Source of the DNA: Olsenella sp.
GTDB taxonomy: Bacteria > Actinomycetota > Coriobacteriia > Coriobacteriales > Atopobiaceae
DNA: 6,054 nt
Assembly (NCBI GenBank): GCA_015062715.1
Contig: SUUD01000131.1
Coordinates: forward strand, 1 to 6,054
Direction of reading: 5' to 3'
The translations under genes and the position numbers were made by a program. The notes beneath the pieces are model-generated. The model searched no databases. It was not told where the DNA came from and was given only the letters and a program-made list of their open reading frames with translations. Within the stretch, counting starts at the first letter, position 1. Each line of letters starts with the position of its first letter. This document shows, one piece after another, positions 1 to 6,054 of this stretch.

Positions 1-938
1 CAGCCCACGACCATGACGCTCACGATGCCCGGCAGCCGGTCGTCACCCACGTCGACCCCGGCGGTCGGCACGATCCCCGTCCCGTCGGCGCACAGGGTCG
101 CGTACAGGTGCCGAGCCCGCTCAGCGACCTCGGGGCGCACGTGCGGCATCTCCCCCACGACAAACCGCGCGACCTCGGCGAAGGTGACCGCGCCGCAGAC
201 GTCCTGCGTGCCCGGGCGGCGCCCGGACTCCTGCCCGCCGCCAAAGCCCTGGGGCCTGAAGGGGACGCGTGCCCTGACGAGCAGGGCACCGGTGCCCAGC
301 GGGGCGCCGATCTTGTGGCCCGCGACGCTCACGGCCGAGATGCCGGCGAGGTCGAGCGGGATGCGACCAAAGGCCTGGATGGCGTCGGTGTGCAGCGGAG
401 CGCCCGCCTGGGCGCAGAGGCGCGACAGCTCGGCGACGGGCTGCACGACGCCCGTCTCGTTGTTCGCGTACATGACGCTCACGAGGGCGCAGGACCTGTC
501 GATGAGGCGTTCCGCGGCCTTGAGGTCGATGACGCCCTCCCCCGTGACGGGGGCGATGGCCACCTCGAACCCGCGCTGGCGCAGGGATGGCGCGAGGTCG
601 AGGACGGAGTCGTGCTCGATGGCCGAGAGCACGACCCGCGTGCGCGTGCGATCTGCCGCGCGCGCACCCTCGGCGATCCCGTAGACGGCGAGGTTGTTGG
701 ACTCGGTCCCTCCCGAGGTGAATATGACGTCGGAGGGCCGGAACCCGCCGTCCACGCACGAGGCGAGGGTGCGTCGTGCGCCCTCGAGCGACGAGGAGGC
801 GGCGCGGCCGAGCGTGTGCAGGGAGTTGGGGTTGGCCATGGCATGGGGCAGGGCGCGGTACGCGGCCTCTGCGGCAAGCGCCTCGGCGCGCAGGGGCGCC
901 GAGGCGGCGTAGTCGAGGTAGCAAAGGTGCGTTGTCAT
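1..938 (-). CDS. Cysteine desulfurase, NifS/IscS family, PLP-dependent (C-terminal end cut off by window edge)
   Basis: This enzyme takes sulfur from L-cysteine, releasing alanine and leaving a persulfide that is passed to Fe-S cluster or tRNA thiolation machinery; it should be cytosolic. The frame is open from the ATG at 938 to the left edge, giving 312 complete residues of about 380 usual for the family. Visible fold-type I PLP motifs are TSGGTESNN (residues 74-82), His109 in SAIEH (stacks on PLP), YANNETG (157-163), HTDAIQ with Asp185 and Gln188, and GHK with the Schiff-base Lys209, followed by GGGQE...GRRPGTQDV (about 233-248). GHKIGAP resembles actinobacterial homologues. The catalytic Cys loop should lie just past the edge and cannot be checked. 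The start lies 4 bases after the rpe stop, with AGGAT 8 bases upstream (947-951), so it is probably co-transcribed with rpe. IscS, NifS and the enzyme serving MnmA cannot be told apart here, so no symbol is given. Confidence 0.95.
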   Translation of the reverse strand, partial: MTTHLCYLDYAASAPLRAEALAAEAAYRALPHAMANPNSLHTLGRAASSSLEGARRTLASCVDGGFRPSDVIFTSGGTESNNLAVYGIAEGARAADRTRTRVVLSAIEHDSVLDLAPSLRQRGFEVAIAPVTGEGVIDLKAAERLIDRSCALVSVMYANNETGVVQPVAELSRLCAQAGAPLHTDAIQAFGRIPLDLAGISAVSVAGHKIGAPLGTGALLVRARVPFRPQGFGGGQESGRRPGTQDVCGAVTFAEVARFVVGEMPHVRPEVAERARHLYATLCADGTGIVPTAGVDVGDDRLPGIVSVMVVG

Positions 939-942
939 GCGG

Positions 943-1632
943 CTAGATCCTGCGGAGGTTGCCGATGTTGCCCGCCTCGCGCAGCGCCCTGATGGCGAGG
1001 GCGCAGTCGTCCTTGCCGAAGACCGAGCTGCCGGCCACCAGGACGTTGGCGCCGGCCGCGCTGATCTTGCCGGCGTTCGTCTCGTCGACGCCGCCGTCGA
1101 CCTCGATCCAGGGGTTGACGTGGTAGTGCTTGCACAGCTCGCGAACCTGCTTGATCTTGGGGATGGTGGAGTCGATGAACGACTGGCCGCCGAAGCCGGG
1201 ATCGACGGACATGAGCAGGACCATGTCGACCTCGGTGATGAGCGGGTCGAGCATGCAGACCGGCGTCGCGGGGTTGAGCGCGATGCCCGCCTTGGCGCCA
1301 CGGTCGCGGATGCGGCGGATGACGCGATGGGCGTGGTTCGTCGACTCATAGTGGATGGTGACGATGTCGGCGCCGGCATCGATGTAGGAGTCGACGCGCT
1401 TGTCGGGCTTGTCGATCATGAGGTGGACGTCGACGGGCAGCTTGGTGCCGCGCTTGACGGCCTTGAGCACCGGGGGTCCATAGGACAGGTTGGGGACGAA
1501 CACGCCGTCCATGACGTCGAAGTGGACGAGGTCGGCGTCCTCGATCCTGCCCAGCTCCTCCTCAAGCATGAGGAAGTCGGCGGAGAGGATCGACGGGGCT
1601 ATGAGGGTCTGCTCAAACTCGAAGTCAAACAT
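943..1632 (-). CDS. rpe: Ribulose-phosphate 3-epimerase
   Basis: Rpe interconverts D-ribulose 5-phosphate and D-xylulose 5-phosphate in the pentose phosphate pathway; it is a cytosolic metal-dependent TIM-barrel enzyme. From the ATG at 1632 the protein is 229 residues, the normal family length. It opens with the typical strand IAPSILSADF (11-20). The metal ligands and acid/base residues are in place: His37 and Asp39 in HFDVMDG, His70 in DVHLMI, and Asp179 in EVDGGV. MSVDPGFGGQ (141-150) is the flexible active-site loop, and AGSSVFG (200-206) binds phosphate. The frame is also open upstream to a GTG at 1695, but that adds a low-complexity 21-residue stretch (DNGSGGAARHS...) absent from the family. 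The ATG at 1632 has a strong AAGGAG 6 bases upstream, so it is preferred. The gene follows gpsA after 78 bases and precedes the cysteine desulfurase by 4. Confidence 0.97.
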   Translation of the reverse strand: MFDFEFEQTLIAPSILSADFLMLEEELGRIEDADLVHFDVMDGVFVPNLSYGPPVLKAVKRGTKLPVDVHLMIDKPDKRVDSYIDAGADIVTIHYESTNHAHRVIRRIRDRGAKAGIALNPATPVCMLDPLITEVDMVLLMSVDPGFGGQSFIDSTIPKIKQVRELCKHYHVNPWIEVDGGVDETNAGKISAAGANVLVAGSSVFGKDDCALAIRALREAGNIGNLRRI

Positions 1633-1638
1633 GGTCTG

Positions 1639-1644
1639 CTCCTT
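1639..1644 (-). promoter_or_regulatory. Ribosome binding site of rpe that fixes its start
   Basis: On the minus strand AAGGAG stands 6 bases before the ATG at 1632. It is the best Shine-Dalgarno match near this gene and decides for the 229-residue form over the GTG start at 1695. Confidence 0.8.
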
Positions 1645-1650
1645 GTCTCT

Positions 1651-1711
1651 CGAACGGCGCGAGTGCCTTGCGGCGCCGCCGGAACCATTATCCACCGAAA
1701 CGGGCGCGAGT
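1651..1711 (-). repeat. Imperfect direct repeat in the gpsA-rpe spacer
   Basis: Read on the minus strand, ACTCGCGCCCGTTTCG (1711-1696) recurs as ACTCGCGCCGTTCG (1664-1651). The second copy differs only by lacking one C and one T. The copies start 47 bases apart. The first overlaps the last bases of gpsA and the possible rpe promoter; the second ends 6 bases before the rpe Shine-Dalgarno sequence. Between them lies the 10-base palindrome GCGGCGCCGC (1670-1679). The repeat could be an operator pair, a remnant of a small duplication, or chance in GC-rich DNA. Confidence 0.4.
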
Positions 1712-1714
1712 CAC
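1687..1714 (-). promoter_or_regulatory. Possible internal promoter for rpe and the cysteine desulfurase gene
   Basis: On the minus strand GATAAT (1692-1687, five of six matches to the sigma-70 type -10) follows GTGACT (1714-1709, four of six matches to TTGACA) with a 16-base spacer. Transcription would begin near 1680, leaving a leader of about 48 bases before the rpe ATG. The GATAAT is a rare AT-rich patch in this DNA and lies in the longest gap between der and the left edge. The -35 half overlaps the gpsA stop codon. This is a sequence match only. Confidence 0.35.
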
Positions 1715-2724
1715 TCGTCGAAGCCGTAGAACTCGTCGTGCGGCAGGCGGCGGAGCAGGCCTTCCATGATCTCGTTCACGCCGCGCTCGCCAGAGAGGGC
1801 GTCGCGGACCGCATAGGTGATGGGCGCCTCGATGCCCCGCTCGTCTGCGATGGAGCTCACGCTCTGCGCGGCACGCGCGCCCTCGACGACCATGTGGGTC
1901 GCGCGCTCGTACTCCTCGAGCGAGCTGCCCCGGGCGAGCGCCTCGCCGAACGTGCGGTTGCGCGAGTGCCGGGAGGTGCAGGTGGCGATGAGGTCACCCA
2001 TGCCGGCGAGTCCCATGCAGGTGAGCGGGTTGCCGCCCATGTCCGCCACGAAGCGCCCGATCTCGGCGAGCCCACGGGTCATGATGACGGCGAGGGTGTT
2101 GTCGCCCAGCCCCATACCCGCGGCGACGCCGCAGGCGATGGCGACGACGTTCTTGACGGCGGCGCAGGTCTCGACGCCCACGACGTCGTCGGTCACGTAG
2201 GCGCGGAAGGTCCGGTCGATGACGAGCGAGCGGACCTGCTCCGCGGCCGCGGCGTCGCGCGACGCGACGACGGCGGCCGAGATCATGCCGCGGCAGACCT
2301 CCTCGGCGTGGTTGGGTCCCGAGAGCGCGCAGATGCGCTCGTGGCCCCCCAGACCCTCTGAGGCGACCTCGGTCATGGTCTTTGCCGAGCCGAACTCAAT
2401 GCCCTTCGCGAGCACGGCGACGGGGGCCGTGGCCGAGACGGCACCGGAGAGGCCCTCGCAGGTGCTGCGCACGTGGGACGAGGGGGTCACGACGAAGACC
2501 GCCTCGGCACCCGTGGCGGCATCCGCAAGCGACGTGGTCGAGCGGACGTGCGCGGGAAGCTCGTAGCCGGTGAGGTAGCGTGGGTTGACATGCGTCCGGT
2601 TGATGCCATCGGCAACCTCTTGCGAGTGGGCCCAGAGCGTGACCTCGTGGGCATGCCGTGCCACGAGGCCCGCGACGGCGGTGCCCCACGAGCCAGCCCC
2701 TATTACGGCGACCTTCTCCGCCAT
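1711..2724 (-). CDS. gpsA: NAD(P)H-dependent glycerol-3-phosphate dehydrogenase
   Basis: GpsA reduces dihydroxyacetone phosphate to sn-glycerol 3-phosphate in the cytosol, supplying the backbone for phospholipids. The protein is 337 residues, normal for the family. An N-terminal Rossmann fold carries GAGSWGTA (9-16) for the dinucleotide. VVTPSSHVR (78-86) and AKGIE with Lys107 follow, then SGPNHAEEV (135-143), where most homologues have SGPSFA, so the Asn-His is slightly unusual. The catalytic Lys191 lies in ETCAAVKNV, and AGMGDL (Asp244) with SRNR (254-257) forms the substrate site of the helical C-terminal domain. The ATG overlaps the plsY TGA by one base (TGATG). AGAAGGG sits 9 bases upstream inside the end of plsY, so the two are probably translationally coupled. 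GpsA makes the acceptor used by PlsY. Confidence 0.98.
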   Translation of the reverse strand: MAEKVAVIGAGSWGTAVAGLVARHAHEVTLWAHSQEVADGINRTHVNPRYLTGYELPAHVRSTTSLADAATGAEAVFVVTPSSHVRSTCEGLSGAVSATAPVAVLAKGIEFGSAKTMTEVASEGLGGHERICALSGPNHAEEVCRGMISAAVVASRDAAAAEQVRSLVIDRTFRAYVTDDVVGVETCAAVKNVVAIACGVAAGMGLGDNTLAVIMTRGLAEIGRFVADMGGNPLTCMGLAGMGDLIATCTSRHSRNRTFGEALARGSSLEEYERATHMVVEGARAAQSVSSIADERGIEAPITYAVRDALSGERGVNEIMEGLLRRLPHDEFYGFDE

Positions 2725-2726
2725 CA
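2724..2726 (-). promoter_or_regulatory. plsY stop / gpsA start overlap (TGATG)
   Basis: On the minus strand the TGA of plsY (2726-2724) shares its final A with the ATG of gpsA (2724-2722). The ribosome binding site of gpsA lies within plsY codons (AGAAGGG at 2740-2734). This arrangement typically lets ribosomes ending plsY restart on gpsA, keeping the two enzymes in proportion. The overlap is seen directly; coupling is inferred. Confidence 0.75.
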
Positions 2727-3401
2727 GGCATCACCCTTCTTGTGGAACGAGAGCTTGTTCTCCGTCCCGCTCATGAGCCTCGTGACGTTGGCGCGATGGG
2801 CCCACAGCACGATGCAGGAGACCAGGACGATGGGAATCAGGAAGAGTGGCCTCGCCGAGTAGAACGCGACGGTGAAGAGGCTGATCGTGATGGCCGCCGT
2901 GATCGAGCCGGCCGAGACGTACTTGGTGAGGGCCACGACGACGATGAAGCAGGCCAGGGCGAGAAGCCCCGCCCTGGGGATGAAGCCCAGCGAGCCGCCC
3001 AGGCCGACGGCGATTCCCTTGCCGCCGTGAAAGCCGAGGTAGCACGAGTACACATGTCCCAGGATCGTGGCGAGGAAGACCCAGGATGCCGTGAAGCCGA
3101 GCTCGGCGGAGGGTGCCGTCGCCGCAAGCCCCAGGCCACCGGCGAACACGTACCCAAAGACAAGACGTGCGGCAAGGACGCAGAGGAGCCCCTTGCCCAT
3201 GTCGAGCAGGAAGGTGAGGGCGGCGGCCGAGGCGCCTGCGGAGCGGGCGACGTTGGTGGTCCCGATGTTGCCGGAGCCCACCTTGCGAACGTCGATGCCC
3301 GCCAGCCGCGACGCCACGATGAGCCCGAACGGAATGCCGCACACGAAATAGGTGATGACCATGGCCACGGCAATGGCGATGCCCAGCGTTGTCTCTGTCA
3401 T
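2724..3401 (-). CDS. plsY: Glycerol-3-phosphate acyltransferase PlsY (acyl-phosphate dependent), membrane protein
   Basis: PlsY transfers an acyl chain from acyl-phosphate (made by PlsX, not in this window) to glycerol 3-phosphate, giving lysophosphatidic acid, the first committed step of membrane lipid synthesis. The 225-residue protein is very hydrophobic, with membrane segments near residues 5-30, 57-80, 103-122, 138-158, 164-182 and 185-200. All three family signature loops are present: GSGNIGTTNVAR (42-53); FHGGKGIAVG (124-133), the phosphate-binding loop; and HRANVTRLMSGTENK (202-216). In the second loop the usual GGKGxAT reads GGKGIAV, with Val132 where Thr is expected. The ATG at 3401 has GGGAGG 9 bases upstream, and it starts 26 bases after the der stop. 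The stop overlaps the gpsA start. The identification is firm; the Val132 change is only an observation. Confidence 0.97.
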   Translation of the reverse strand: MTETTLGIAIAVAMVITYFVCGIPFGLIVASRLAGIDVRKVGSGNIGTTNVARSAGASAAALTFLLDMGKGLLCVLAARLVFGYVFAGGLGLAATAPSAELGFTASWVFLATILGHVYSCYLGFHGGKGIAVGLGGSLGFIPRAGLLALACFIVVVALTKYVSAGSITAAITISLFTVAFYSARPLFLIPIVLVSCIVLWAHRANVTRLMSGTENKLSFHKKGDA

Positions 3402-3427
3402 GGCGTCTGCCCTCCCAGCCGACCGGT

Positions 3428-4741
3428 CTAGTCCTTCTTGCGGAATCGCAGGCGGATGGGCGTGCCCGTGAGCTCAAACGTCTCGCGCATACGGTTCTCG
3501 AGGTAGCGCTGGAAGTTGTCGTCGACGAGGTCCGGGGCGTTGCAGAAGAACGTGAACGTGGGCGGCGCCGTGAGCGTCTGGGTGCCGTAGTGGATCTTGA
3601 GGCGACGCTTGTTGTCGACCACGGTGTGGCCCGTCTCGCGCAGCTTGGTGATGAGGTCGTTGAGGGCGGGCGTGCCTACACGCGAGCCGTGCGTGCGGGA
3701 CACGGCGCACGCGAGGTCGAGCACCTTGTCGACGGAGCGGCCCGTCTTGGCGGAGATGCGCAGGATCGGGGCCCAGCTGGCGAAGGTCATCCGTTGTGCG
3801 AGCGAATCCATGCAGTCGGTGCGCATCTGCTCCTCGACGAGGAGGTCCCACTTGTTGAGCAGGATGCCGATGCCGCAGCCGCGCTCGATGGCCATGGCCG
3901 CGACCTTCTGGTCCTGCTCGGTCACGCCGTCGTGGGCGTCAACGACGAGCAGGCACACGTCGGCCTCGTCCATGGCGCGCAGGCCCCTGACCATCGAGTA
4001 GTACTCGACGTCCTCGTGCACCTGGCTCTTCTTGCGCATGCCGGCCGTGTCGACCAGGCGGATGCGCTGCCCGTCGTGGTCGACGACGACGTCGATGGCG
4101 TCGCGGGTCGTGCCCGAGATGTCGCTCACGATGCTGCGGTTGGACCCCACAAGGCGGTTGAGCAGCGATGACTTGCCAACGTTGGGACGGCCGATGATGG
4201 CGACGTTGATGGCGTCGCCGTAGTCGGGCTCGGGGGTGGGCTCGGGCAGGACCGCGACGACCTCGTCGAGCAGGTCGCCCGTCCCGTGGCCGTGCACCGC
4301 CGAGACGGGATGGGGCTCGCCGACTCCGAGGGCGTAGTAGTCCCAGAGCTCCTGGTCGTTGTCCGGGTCGTCGAGCTTGTTGACGACGAGGAAGACCGGC
4401 TTCTTGGTGCGCCTGAGGACGCGGGCGACCTCCTCGTCCTCGTCGGTCGCGCTCACAAGCCCGTCGACCACGAAGATGATGGCGTCGGCCTCCTCGCAGG
4501 CTGCGACGGCCTGCTCGCGGATGCGCGAGGCGAAGACGTCATCGGACTTGAGCGACTCGAGGCCGCCCGTGTCGATGAGCACGAACTCGTGGCCGGCCCA
4601 GTCGGCCTCGTGGTACGAGCGGTCGCGCGTGACGCCGCGCGACTCGTGCACGATGGCCTCGCGGTCCTGGGCGATGCGGTTTACCAGCGTGGACTTGCCC
4701 ACGTTCGGGCGGCCGACGATGGCGACGACAGGCTTGGGCAT
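3428..4741 (-). CDS. der: GTPase Der (EngA), tandem G-domain 50S ribosome assembly factor
   Basis: Der is an essential GTPase that binds the maturing 50S subunit. The protein is 437 residues, the usual length. The first G domain shows GRPNVGKS (10-17), the G2 Thr in RGVTRDR (35-41), DTGG (57-60) and NKLD (121-124). A short acidic, proline-rich linker PEPTPEPDYGD (166-176) follows. The second G domain shows GRPNVGKS (184-191), SGTTRD (209-214), DTAGMRKK (231-238) and NKWD (296-299). A C-terminal KH-like domain runs from about 355 to the basic end RLRFRKKD. Each G domain keeps its nucleotide-binding motifs, so both should bind GTP. The ATG at 4741 has TAGGAG 7 bases upstream (4749-4754). A candidate promoter lies in the 93-base gap ahead, and plsY follows after 26 bases, so der probably heads a der-plsY-gpsA unit. 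Confidence 0.98.
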   Translation of the reverse strand: MPKPVVAIVGRPNVGKSTLVNRIAQDREAIVHESRGVTRDRSYHEADWAGHEFVLIDTGGLESLKSDDVFASRIREQAVAACEEADAIIFVVDGLVSATDEDEEVARVLRRTKKPVFLVVNKLDDPDNDQELWDYYALGVGEPHPVSAVHGHGTGDLLDEVVAVLPEPTPEPDYGDAINVAIIGRPNVGKSSLLNRLVGSNRSIVSDISGTTRDAIDVVVDHDGQRIRLVDTAGMRKKSQVHEDVEYYSMVRGLRAMDEADVCLLVVDAHDGVTEQDQKVAAMAIERGCGIGILLNKWDLLVEEQMRTDCMDSLAQRMTFASWAPILRISAKTGRSVDKVLDLACAVSRTHGSRVGTPALNDLITKLRETGHTVVDNKRRLKIHYGTQTLTAPPTFTFFCNAPDLVDDNFQRYLENRMRETFELTGTPIRLRFRKKD

Positions 4742-4777
4742 GGCTGTGCTCCTAAGGAATCAGGGGTACGTGGCTCC

Positions 4778-4786
4778 AGTGTAGCA
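4778..4786 (-). promoter_or_regulatory. Candidate extended -10 promoter upstream of der
   Basis: On the minus strand TGCTACACT fits an extended -10 element (TG, one base, then TACACT, four of six matches to TATAAT). No good -35 box lies at the right distance, but extended -10 promoters often do without one. Transcription would start near 4771, about 30 bases before the der ATG. It sits in the 93-base gap after the radical SAM gene, the longest intergenic gap in the window. Confidence 0.4.
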
Positions 4787-4834
4787 AAGGGTCTTGTGCG
4801 AGCGGTGAACGCGCCACCGACGGACGCCGGCCGC

Positions 4835-6054
4835 TCAAGTGGCAAGATCCGCCAGGACGGCGTCGACGATGTCTGCGGGCGAGGGCATGTTGACGTGCCC
4901 CCTCCCTCCCCTGTGGCCGATCTGGGCGAGAATGTCGTCGCGCGAGACGCCGTCGAGGGTGACGCCGTCGAAGTTGAACATGACCTCGGGCAGCAGCACG
5001 AGCGTCCCCGAGAGGTCATCGGGCAGCTGGGCGAGCAGGTCGCAGGCGACGATGAGCCCCGTCACGTTGACGTCGCCGCCAAAGTAGTCGTTGCGGATGC
5101 TGCGGGTCACGATCGAGCCGGGGGTTCCGGCGAGCGCGCACCACCGCGTCGTCAGGTCGGCGATCGTGGGCTCTGCCGCCTCGCCGCAGACCACGAGCAC
5201 ACGCCCTCCCGCTTTCACGAGGGCTTGCGCGACGTCCACCATCTGCGCCGACCTTTCCGCGAGGACGTCGTCAGCCTCGTCGAGGAAGCTCCTCAGCATG
5301 CCGATCCCGTCATAGAACTGGGGGTAGCCGTCGTAGGTCTCTGCAGGTGGCATGGGCATACGGGCGGCGACGTAGAACTCGTCCGAGAGCTGGAAGCGCG
5401 TCATGCCGTCACGCGCGCGCGAGCGAGCCTGGTAGGGCTCGACGATGCGCACGACGTCCCGGGCCATGTCGGGGTCATCGGAGTACGAGTGGGTGAAGGT
5501 CCTCGAGTACTTGGTGTAGCCAACGGGCACGAGGGCGAGCGAGGTAATGCCCGGGCGTGCCTCGACCCAGTCGAGCGTGCGGACCAGCTCGTCGCCGTCG
5601 TTGATTCCCGGGCACAGGACGATCTGGCCATGGACCTCGATGCCGGCGGCAAGCAGGCGCTCGAGGACCTCGACGCCGCGCTCTGCGTGCCGGCCGATGA
5701 GCTCGCGGCGCACGTCGGGAGAGATGGCGTGGAGCGACACGTTCATGGGCTCGAGTCGGCACTCGATGATGCGCCCCACGTCCTCGTCGGTCACGTTCGT
5801 CAGCGTGACGAAGTTGCCCTGGAGGAAGGACAGGCGGTAGTCGTCATCGCGCAGCGAGAGCGAGGCGCGCGCCTCCTTGGGCAGCATGGCCATGAAGCAG
5901 AACTTGCAGGCGTTCACGCAGGTCCTGATGCCGTCGAATATCACGTCGATGAACTCGATGCCCCAGTCCTGGCCAGGTTCGCGCCACAGCTCCACCTCGA
6001 CGGGAGGCTCCTCGTCCTGCCCGGGATTCTCGACGACCTCGACGAGCGCGACCG
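4835..6054 (-). CDS. DUF512-family radical SAM protein (N-terminus cut off by window edge)
   Basis: This belongs to the family with an N-terminal PDZ-like segment, a radical SAM core and a C-terminal DUF512 domain; its reaction is not established. The frame stays open to the right edge, giving 405 visible residues. The GTG at 5995 is internal: the residues before it (VALVEVVENPGQ...) fit the family, and the true start lies outside. The [4Fe-4S] motif CVNACKFC (CX3CX2C) uses cysteine codons at 5920-5918, 5908-5906 and 5899-5897. It is followed by family blocks MLPKEAR, RDDDYRLSFLQGNFVTLTN, NVSLHAISP and GQIVLCPGINDG. The DUF512 part contains VVCGEAAEP, NDYFGGDVNVTGL and TLVLLPEVMFN. Such genes often sit beside der in Firmicutes and relatives, as here, which hints at ribosome, RNA or cofactor work, but this is only association. 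A PDZ domain cannot be seen in this fragment. Confidence 0.93.
   Translation of the reverse strand, partial: VALVEVVENPGQDEEPPVEVELWREPGQDWGIEFIDVIFDGIRTCVNACKFCFMAMLPKEARASLSLRDDDYRLSFLQGNFVTLTNVTDEDVGRIIECRLEPMNVSLHAISPDVRRELIGRHAERGVEVLERLLAAGIEVHGQIVLCPGINDGDELVRTLDWVEARPGITSLALVPVGYTKYSRTFTHSYSDDPDMARDVVRIVEPYQARSRARDGMTRFQLSDEFYVAARMPMPPAETYDGYPQFYDGIGMLRSFLDEADDVLAERSAQMVDVAQALVKAGGRVLVVCGEAAEPTIADLTTRWCALAGTPGSIVTRSIRNDYFGGDVNVTGLIVACDLLAQLPDDLSGTLVLLPEVMFNFDGVTLDGVSRDDILAQIGHRGGRGHVNMPSPADIVDAVLADLAT

Noticed and set aside
108..992. A 294-codon plus-strand open frame antisense to the cysteine desulfurase gene
   Set aside because: The opposite strand carries all PLP-site motifs of a NifS-type enzyme; this frame is low-complexity and shadow-like.
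1653..1680. A 6-base-pair inverted repeat (CGGCGC / GCGCCG) in the gpsA-rpe spacer as a terminator or riboswitch stem
   Set aside because: There is no T-run after it, the stem is short, and such pairings are common by chance at this GC content.
1633..1695. An upstream GTG start extending rpe by 21 residues
   Set aside because: The extension is low-complexity, lacks a clear ribosome binding site and is not found in the family, while the ATG at 1632 has AAGGAG at ideal spacing.
937..2361. A 474-codon plus-strand open frame antisense to rpe and gpsA
   Set aside because: It runs opposite two unmistakable enzymes, is dominated by Ala, Asp, Gly, Val, Leu and Arg as expected from the complement of GC-rich codons, and resembles no family I know.
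3389..4171. A 260-codon plus-strand open frame antisense to the 3' part of der
   Set aside because: It lies opposite the second G domain and KH domain of Der and has shadow composition.
4803..4819. A 5-base-pair hairpin (CGGTG, 7-base loop, CACCG) after the DUF512 gene as a terminator
   Set aside because: The stem is short and no U-rich run follows it on the minus strand, so it does not look like an intrinsic terminator.
5993..5995. GTG at 5995 as the true start of the DUF512 protein
   Set aside because: The frame stays open upstream to the window edge with family-like residues, and the family has further N-terminal sequence before this point.

Overview
The window is a GC-rich, tightly packed stretch in which every supported gene lies on the minus strand and is read from the right edge to the left. 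Gene order and protein style suggest a member of the Coriobacteriia (Olsenella/Atopobium/Collinsella type). The reasons are high GC, an actinobacterial-looking cysteine desulfurase (GHKIGAP...G at the PLP lysine), and a Firmicutes-like order DUF512 radical SAM protein - Der - PlsY - GpsA, including PlsY, which many other Actinobacteria such as mycobacteria do not use. This assignment is an inference from remembered family patterns, not a database result.

Layout in transcription order (right to left): a DUF512-family radical SAM protein cut by the right edge (6054-4835); a 93-base spacer with a likely extended -10 promoter; the double-GTPase ribosome assembly factor Der (4741-3428); 26 bases later the membrane acyltransferase PlsY (3401-2724), whose stop overlaps by one base the start of the glycerol-3-phosphate dehydrogenase GpsA (2724-1711); a 78-base spacer with a possible internal promoter and an imperfect direct repeat; ribulose-phosphate 3-epimerase Rpe (1632-943); and 4 bases later a cysteine desulfurase (938-1) cut by the left edge before its catalytic cysteine loop. 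No stretch of 300 bases lacks a gene.

Functionally this is housekeeping DNA. GpsA makes sn-glycerol 3-phosphate and PlsY acylates it, so the two overlapping genes encode consecutive steps of phospholipid synthesis. Der serves 50S ribosome maturation. Rpe belongs to the pentose phosphate pathway. The cysteine desulfurase supplies sulfur for Fe-S clusters or tRNA thiolation. The radical SAM protein has no firmly known role and is the least understood gene here.

I found no RNA genes, mobile elements, CRISPR arrays, phage or defence genes, and no convincing new biological system. The long plus-strand open frames are antisense shadows of the minus-strand genes, as expected at this GC content. The points most worth a second look are the DUF512-Der linkage, the repeat and possible promoter between gpsA and rpe, and a Thr-to-Val change in a conserved PlsY motif.
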